Shown in pieces: positions 57,111-64,000 of a stretch of 64,000 bases of DNA. The notes below the pieces were generated by a model. That model had not been told where the DNA came from. It did no database searches and was given only the letters and a program-made list of their open reading frames with translations. Positions within the stretch are counted from its first letter, which is position 1. The number at the start of each line of letters is the position of its first letter. The stretch comes from Myotis daubentonii (Eukaryota > Chordata > Mammalia > Chiroptera > Vespertilionidae): NCBI RefSeq assembly GCF_963259705.1, contig NC_081850.1:32455799-32519798 (forward strand). Direction: 5' to 3'. Position numbers and translations under genes: made by a program.

Positions 57111-58629
57111 CCTATATGTGGTCAAGTTCACATCTGCCCACCCAGGCCTGCCTGGCACTCATAATGGCTTCTCTTCCCTTCTCCCGGACCCAGACAGTGG
57201 AGTTGCACTTACTTCCCCTCTCCCTCTGGAACTTCCCCCCATACAGTCAATGGCTTGAGGACCTCAAAAGAACTTGTCCGCCCACTGAGCCCAGCGACCT
57301 TGGAGTCCTGGCTCACTCTGGCAAGCAGTTCGCTCAAGGAAGTGTCCTCACAGAAGCACCCAGCGCGCGCTCAGCAAGGTGTGCTCTCCGGGAGGAGAGC
57401 ACTGAGCCCGTTGTTTGTTCCAGGAAGGACGAGATAAGAATTGGACCTACTACCCTCCCTGGTACAATAAAAGAGAACTAATTTGAGGGTTTTTTTTTCC
57501 TTCCCTCCCCTGTGGCAGAGATAACAACAACAACAAAAACTTGGCAGCAAAGAGAGGAGAGATGAGAAGGGGTATGATTAACCCACAGGCAGGCCGCGTC
57601 CAAATAATCAATTAATTGGGAGTTAGTTTTGGGAGAGAGAGAAGACAGAAGATAAATGACTTGAACAAAGTTATTCTTTCGTTCTCATGGTTTCTCGCTT
57701 TCCTCCCTACTTCCCCAAGCTTTAAGAAACTTTTTTTAAGAGCACAAATAATTGTCAAATCCTCTCAGGGTCACAGGCCAGGGGCATTACAGTTTAAAAA
57801 TAAACAATAATTTCTTTTTTTAAAAGCCAACACAAAAAGGACACTGAAGCTTGCCCGGTGAAAACAGAAACATGTAAAACTCCACAACACAGGCTTTAGG
57901 CTCAGCAAGTCTGAGTGTTAAGCTTCAAAGGCCCAACACTGTCCCCAGGAAGGGGCCGGACAACATAGAGGGGCACATTTTCCTGTTTGTGTCAGCAGGA
58001 AACCCAGCTCAACCACCTGTGAGGCCAGGACATACCTGTATTCTGGAGAAAACCAGAAGGCCGACATGCTCCATGTAGCCATAATTTATGGTGGACTGGT
58101 TGGAAAGAATGTGGTATTTGTTGATCTTTATCTCTACAGCCAGGATGGCGTCTCTGGAAGGAAGAACTGGGGTTGACATAACCAGAGAGTATGAATGTCA
58201 ACTGGGAATCTATGTATGGTTTCTTAAAAGGCTGATAAAGAGGGGGAAAAATCTGCCCCTATGTAAACAATGGGGGTGGGCAGGGATGCAGGTAGCACGC
58301 CCAGGATTCTTTCAGGGCGGCTCCTTTTAGTCTGACCCCAGGGGCTCCTTGTCAGGTCTCAGCAAAGTGGACTGTAGAGGCTTCTCTTTAGTTTTCACAA
58401 AAAAACAAATTTAATCTCTCCTGCTGGCTCCCTGCAGCTACTTGGCCACTGTGTCTGAGCCTGGGTAGAAAGAGCTCGAAGGCTGCAGGGAGGGAGGCTC
58501 AGGATTTAGGATGCCAGGGTTTGCCAAGACACGGTATCTAATTTTCAGAACAAGGCATCTTCCTTAATATCAGAACCAATGCGTAGGTTTGACTAAGTCT
58601 CAACTCCTGGGAACGCCGTCACAGTTAAC
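57111..58629. other. Intergenic, no feature recognised
   Basis: Unique sequence with short frames only. Confidence 0.4.
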
Positions 58630-58645
58630 AGAAGATTACACTTTA

Positions 58646-58875
58646 TTTTATTTTTATTTTTTAAATATATTTTATTGATTTTTTACAGAGAGGAAGGGAG
58701 AGAGATAGAGAGTCAGAAACATCGATGAGAGAGAAACATCGGCCAGCCGCCTCCTGCACATCCCCCACCGGGGATGTGCCCGCAACCCAGGTACATGCCC
58801 TTGACCGGAATCGAACCCAGGACCTTTCAGTCCGCAGGCCGACACTCTATCCACTGAGCCAAACCGGTTTCGGCC
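58646..58875 (-). repeat. Ves SINE
   Basis: Minus-oriented, near-consensus Ves (head gccaaaccggtttcggcc). Perfect 16-bp target duplication AGAAGATTACACTTTA at 58630 and 58876. Confidence 0.96.
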
Positions 58876-58904
58876 AGAAGATTACACTTTAAATTAAGAA
58901 TCTA

Positions 58905-59105
58905 AGCCGGACTCTGGGGTTGAGCATCGACCTATGAACCAGGATGTCACGGTTTGATTCTAGGTCAGGGCACATACCTGGGTTTGCGGCCTCTAATCCC
59001 AATGTGTGGGGCATGCAGGAGGCAGCTGATCAATGATTCTCTCTCATCATTGATGTTTCTATATCCTTCCTCCCTGAAATCAATGAAAATATATTTTAAA
59101 AAAGA
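58905..59105 (+). repeat. Ves SINE
   Basis: Plus-oriented, gttgagcatcgacctatgaa subtype with an A-rich tail. It lies only about 15 bp beyond the previous SINE's target repeat, in opposite orientation. Confidence 0.9.
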
Positions 59106-61270
59106 AAAAGAAAATCTGTGCTGCTGGCACTGGCCGCTGTGTGGAGGAATGCTTGTTGTTTTCCATCGCCCTGAGTTTACTGTAGGCCCACTCACTCCCG
59201 GCTTGCTCCCCATAGGACACACAGGAAGAGTAAATACAGCTGCGTAGCCCCAGGGTTGGTCCAAAACCCAGGAGGGTGGAACAGGGGTTTAACTACACAG
59301 TTCAGTTTCATGCTTCAGTGCATTTGAAAATTGTACTGTGTTACAGGATGGGAGTGAGAGGGACTAATCCAGTTCAGAACCTTCCGATCTGCATCGGCAG
59401 AAGTTTCGGAAAGGGTTCTCCTACTTCTTCCTCGGTTAGTGCCAAATAAACAGAGCAGTGGCTAGAACGGGGTCAGGGAGGGAAGCTTTCGACAAGACTC
59501 ACCTTTTCTCTGAGAGAGACAGAAAGAGGCCTGGCTAGCTAGATCTGATCCACTCTAGCCCAGTGCACTTTCCCCTGAATCGAGGGGGAAGAATTCCATC
59601 TGCAGCCTGATTGTCAGGGAAATACTTTATCTGTAGCAAGTGTGTCCTTGAGGGCTTAAAGGCGAGGGCTCAGAGGCTCCTAACTGGCAGCAGGTGGGAG
59701 GAATCCAGTTTCCAGACCTGTTTTGTTTGGCACATGCTACTGTCTCCTCTTTGTAAAATCAGTTTCGAGCATTAACAGAGATAAAGGTAGCATCTGAACT
59801 TCTGCCATTTTTTGAAAAAATTAGAAGGTCTGGCTATGCTGAGTCCCAAATTCCTCCTGGGGGTGGGGCTCGGGGTTGCAGGTTACCCCAATCCCCACAA
59901 TCCTGATCTGGTCTGTTTGATTATTACCTTCTCCTCCCCTGTCAGGAAGTGGTTTGTAAACACTCTGCTCTGTCACTCCTGTAAGTCACAGCCATCTTGC
60001 TGTCACAATGGCCCATGTGAGTCAGGAAGGTCTGTTCTTCATTTGGGTTTTAATCCCCGAGTCTCTCCTGCTCCCAGCCTCGCAGGAGACCCTGAAACAT
60101 TAGCCCAACCTCTGGCTAGGATGTTTGGGTGGCTCCTTGTGGTAAGAGCAATTAGAACCACAGAGTAATCGGGAGCATGCGTTTATTCTTCCTTTGTCCA
60201 GTCCCTTCCTCCAGGTTCTTTGGGAACAGGCTCCGAGAGTGTTAAGCTGCAGCGTCCTGGCACAAATGGCAAGCCTGTATCATCTGGCCTCCCCTTTGCT
60301 CCTTTCCAGCTATTCATAACGCGTCAAGTACACTGGTCTCACTGCCTCCAGAGTCAGAGGCAGTGGGTGGGTAGGGAACAGAAAGATGAGTTTGGAAGGT
60401 CCCCAGGTGATGCCCATGCTACCCGGTCCTCAGAATGAATGCTGAGAGAGATTTGTCATTCTCATCCAAGATCCATTGTTGTCCCTATTCTCCTTTGAGC
60501 ATCTTGGAAAAGCAGCAGTTGCAGAAGCTATTTTCAGCCCGTAAGGACCCGATGAAGGTCACTGGCTCACAGGCCACGTGAAACAGGTCCAGGACAGAGC
60601 CTGCAAGAGGAGTTCGGGGGCTGCAGGAGGAGATAGATCCTCAGCGTGGGGCTCGGGCAGAGAGATGGGGGGGTCTCTGGACACGTGCTTCTAAATGCCC
60701 CAAGCCCTGCCAGTGCACACGCACATACTAGTTTTTTAGTAGAGGCAAACAACCGAGCTTCAGCATGGAGTCAGCCTCCCGCAGCCCCTAAACTGCTGAG
60801 TCACCCCCTCTGTCTTGGCTCACCTGCCGTGCAGCCCAGGGAGAAATGCAAAGCCCTGGGTAAGTGATCCTCAAATAAATCCCTAGAGATTTTTGGCTTC
60901 CTGGGTTTCCCCCCTTTAATCCAAGGAATGTGCTATGAAGGAGGGAAAAGAAAATTCAAAAAAACCACTTAAAAGTATCAGTTCTTCTGCACCACAGGCT
61001 GAATTTAAAGAATAATTATGTGAGCATTTTCTCAGAAAATTTTTATTGCTTTAGCAATTGAACCTTCACCCTAAACTTTTTAGTCTAGAAATGTGCTTGA
61101 GGAGCACAGGCCAGGAATGAGCTTTTTGACATTGTGTTCCCTTGTTGGATTACATCCATGTTGGAATCAGTTTATAAACTACCTTCCTCAGGATCAAAAT
61201 GCAGTAGATTTTAAGTGTCTTCCCGGGCACAGGGCTGAGGAGCCTGAGGCTCTTAAAGGGAACACAGCTC
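59106..61270. other. Intergenic, no feature recognised
   Basis: Unique sequence. Frames of up to 118 codons (59812-60168) show no domain, signal peptide or splice-bounded homology. Confidence 0.4.
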
Positions 61271-62345
61271 ATGGTAGAAAAGTTGGAAAATAGAGAAATG
61301 AATAAGGAAGAAAAAAAAATTACCCGTAGAGAACGGCTGTCGTTGCCTCAGTGTACTTCCTTCCATCTATTTACTATTCATGCAATATATTCTTTATTCA
61401 ATCTTGTATCTTTATTTTTTTCTTTCTATTATAACATGAGCATTTTCCCCAACTTATTGAATAGACATTGGTAATGTTGTATTTAACTACATGATGTTTC
61501 ATACCCTGGATGTACTATAATTTTTTTGACCTTTATATTTACATGTTGATGCAGTTTCCACACATTTGATTTTTATAGATGAACATTCTTTTGCAGTTTT
61601 TGTCTTATCACATCTTCAATAGATTACTATATGTGAGAATACTATGTTAAAAAATGTGAATTTTCTTAAAGGCTCCAGGTAGATCTTGTCAAATTGCTTT
61701 CCAGAAGGGTCCTTTCAAAATGTACCCCACCTGCATCATATCAAAGTACCTATTAAATAAAATTGTCAGCAGGGCATAGATAACTTAAAACAAAAAACTT
61801 TTTCAATGTGATGAGTTAAAAGTCCACATTTTCACGTGGTTCCTTTAATACAAAGGGTAAATGTATCACATATTTTTCTATTGAAGCACTGGTATTTTTC
61901 TTATTGATTTTTAATGTATATTAAATTAAATATATCTATTACATTATAATAAACTAGAGGCCCGGTGCACGAATTCGGACACTGGTGGGGTCCAGTTGGC
62001 CCACTCCGATCAGTGCTGGGGGACGGGGGGCCCAGTCGAACTCCCAGTTGAGGGGTCAATTTGCATATTAGACTTTTATTATATAGGATTATATAATATA
62101 TAAATTAAACCTATATGTAGGCAGAGAGAGAGAGAGAGGGACAGTGGCAGAGAGAGTATAAATTATTATTCCCTTATTTTTAAAATTTGTTGAAAAGAAT
62201 GTTCCAAGTTTGTCATTAGGCTTTTCATTTTTTTTTTTGGCAAATAGAATTTTTTAATTTTGTTTAGTCAACATGTGATTTTTCCCTTTATGATTTAGGA
62301 CTCTCTTCCATAGAGTCCTTGTCCATTTTGTGTCTTAATTATTAT
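61271..62345 (-). repeat. L1ME/HAL1-type fragment, antisense, split by a Helitron
   Basis: atgaataaggaagaaaaaaa, accctggatgtactataa, tgccttccagaa-type and cattaggcttttcattttttt are antisense old-L1 landmarks. The Helitron at 61954-62088 interrupts it. Confidence 0.6.
61954..62088 (-). mobile_element. Minimal HeliBat-like Helitron, 135 bp
   Basis: Minus orientation: 5' TCCTATATAATAAAAGTC at 62088, 3' ...GTGCACCGGGCCTCTAG at 61954. The hairpin is partly decayed (gtgcacgaattcggacac). Inserted in the L1 fragment. Confidence 0.9.
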
Positions 62346-62399
62346 AATTAATTATATTTACCTTATTTCTTATCGGTTAAAAAAAAGTTGTTTAATTCT

Positions 62400-63360
62400 G
62401 AATTCTACTTGATTTGGGAGGGAGGGTAATATGTATTTCTCTCTTTTGGACTGCGACCAGCACAGCTAGAGAGCGGATGACAAGTCCTGAGTAGGAGCAA
62501 CGGGGGATTGAGAAAAAGGAAGAGACAGACAGACAGAGGCAGTAGGGAAAGCTGGGACCCGGTGGGACAGCTGCCCTCTGATGGAGAGATAGTGACCCAA
62601 AGCTGGTGCAGCACGTTTATTTTATACAGTATGATTCCAGGAAGTTTTACTAGAATTTAAGACAAAGGAAATTATGTGAAATCATGGTTAAAGATCAAGC
62701 TGCAATCCTTCATTCTTGTAGCTTCTTTGTAATTGTCACTCCTGGCTGAGCCCACATAATTGTGTCAGTTCCTTGCACCTGGCTGAACTTAGATAATGAA
62801 ACCCACCCCGTGGCACCTGAGCTAAGGGTCAGGCTGACAACATAACTGCCTCTGGCACGGTATGTTTCCAGGACGTGGCTGTCGACACCATTGGACTCAG
62901 CTGACTATCAGCTCATGTGCCTTCCCTGGCGCTCTCTACAAATATGGAGGTTCAAATTTGATTTTCTTTCCCCCAAAGAGCTAATTCTCTTCACTCTATT
63001 TGTTTCCAAAAGGGCTCTTTAGCTAGAAACAGGTTACTCAAAAACTGAGAGGATCTCCTTTCTAACTGGCCATGGAGAAGGGTAATCTGACATGTGGTTT
63101 CAATTAGTAATGCAGCTGGGCTGGTTTTCTAACTCCTATGGGGCCACCAGCTACAGGGAGCTAGGGAGCAGGAGGTAGGACCTGAGATTGAAAGGGAGGT
63201 AACAGTGGGGTGCCATCATGCTCTCCCAGGCTCTGCAGGAAAGGGGGATTTACAGATGTGGCCTGAGTACCTTTTAGATGCCCCTTCCTGCCAGGCTGCC
63301 TGGCTTATGGGAGGTGCTCCCTGTAGCTGACCGTGGTCTCTAGCTCCTGAATATTCCATT
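62400..63360 (-). repeat. Possible antisense LTR remnant
   Basis: A purine-rich tract (62500-62550) is followed by a region with a minus-strand AATAAA-type signal (acgtttattttatac, 62613) and then a repeat-like block (62690-62990). I suspect a bat endogenous-retrovirus LTR, but I cannot delimit the ends or find coding sequence. Confidence 0.3.
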
Positions 63361-64000
63361 GCAGACCTTTGTAGTTAGGAAGCCCCAGCTTCAGCCCGCA
63401 GGGATCTCAAGAACAGCAACAAAAACACCCCAAAAACAACAACAAAAAACGAACCTAAGGCTGATCCCAAAGCATGGTCGTGAGCCTTCGTTGCTGGCCC
63501 TTTAAACACAGCTGGCCACCTCAATAAGCACAGAAAACAGAGCTGTAGGCGACAGTACCTGTCTACAATATTTATCCAAGATTTATTTGTCCTTTTGAAT
63601 CTTTGTTCTTTATTTTTGAATCTTCGGCTCGCTCTGCCCGTCAGTTCTGGACACCTGCTTCTGTTTTCTACAACTGATTTGAATTCCCTTGTTACCTCTT
63701 GGTGCGGCATCTCCCTTGATTTTAATGTCACTGTAACATCAGATAAAAGGCATGCTGCCGGCCTCCGCCACAGAGAACTTTCACCAAGCGCCACAGTAGC
63801 CCCCGCTTCTGAGGAAAGGTGCACTTAGGCGTGGGCGTGACCTCTGTGGAAGACAGAGACTAACAGTTCACCCGAATCCTGACACCTCACATGCCCTTCC
63901 ACTCACCTTAGCCAGTTCACTAGGAAATACCAGAGAGACGGCAAAACAGAGGAGACGTGGACATCTCTATGCCCGGAAGGTAGGCCTGGCTTTCACTTTG
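63361..64000. other. Intergenic, no feature recognised
   Basis: The 149-codon minus frame (63375-63824) has no domain. No CpG-rich promoter or ERMP1-like exon is visible up to the window edge. Confidence 0.4.

Noticed and set aside
56993..57481. 162-codon plus-strand frame
   Set aside because: Overlaps a MER5A-like fragment, with competing frames in the same interval and no domain.
63375..63824. 149-codon minus-strand frame with a hydrophobic C-terminal end
   Set aside because: The hydrophobic run comes from a low-complexity GTT-rich stretch, with no homology or exon structure.
60500..64000. Possible first exon of ERMP1, expected upstream of MLANA
   Set aside because: No CpG-rich block or ERMP1-like peptide is seen; the gene probably starts beyond the window.

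Overview
The window is mammalian genomic DNA, almost certainly from a vespertilionid bat (Myotis/Eptesicus/Pipistrellus-like). The evidence is about twenty Ves-type tRNA-derived SINEs, at least seven HeliBat-like Helitrons (5' TC, 3' CTAG preceded by a GTGCAC palindrome), SPIN-like and other hAT MITEs, TA-flanked Tc/mariner MITEs, and ancient mammalian MIR, MER5, MLT1 and L1M relics. There is no prokaryotic gene structure, and most long ORFs are chance readings or translated repeats.

The only protein-coding gene I can support is MLANA (Melan-A/MART-1) on the minus strand. It runs from about 16.0 kb down to about 1.4 kb. All five exons are recognisable: a non-coding exon 1 ending at 15961, exon 2 with the start codon (14268-14367), exon 3 with the membrane segment (9960-10056), exon 4 (3142-3255), and exon 5 with the stop codon (1989-2057) followed by the 3' UTR. 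The splice sites keep one frame throughout and give a 118-residue protein, the same length as human MLANA, with intact PPxY motifs at the C terminus. Its introns carry Ves SINEs, a composite Helitron, a SPIN copy with a Tc/mariner MITE inside it, and a short hAT MITE that splits a MIR.

From 16 to 64 kb there is no recognisable gene. In human the neighbour upstream of MLANA is ERMP1, tens of kb away and divergently transcribed, so this stretch is probably the MLANA-ERMP1 spacer. Its largest feature is an old near-full-length L1 on the minus strand (about 27.96-39.33 kb) with 3' UTR, decayed ORF2, decayed ORF1 and a long 5' UTR. That L1 has been hit repeatedly: one Tc/mariner MITE, seven Ves SINEs, one Helitron complex with apparent captured host DNA, one composite double Helitron, one SPIN and one other hAT MITE. 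It works as a layered record of DNA-transposon and SINE activity.

The rest is spacer with solo MLT1-like LTRs, L1M/L1ME fragments, MIRs, a young 5'-truncated L1 with a 17-bp target duplication (53.5 kb), microsatellites and minisatellites. The most noteworthy points are the natural hydrophobic substitution in the MART-1 epitope segment, a two-unit HeliBat family present twice with the same internal junction, a Helitron complex holding a MIR-containing host fragment, and a 47-bp inverted copy of a SPIN/L1 junction.
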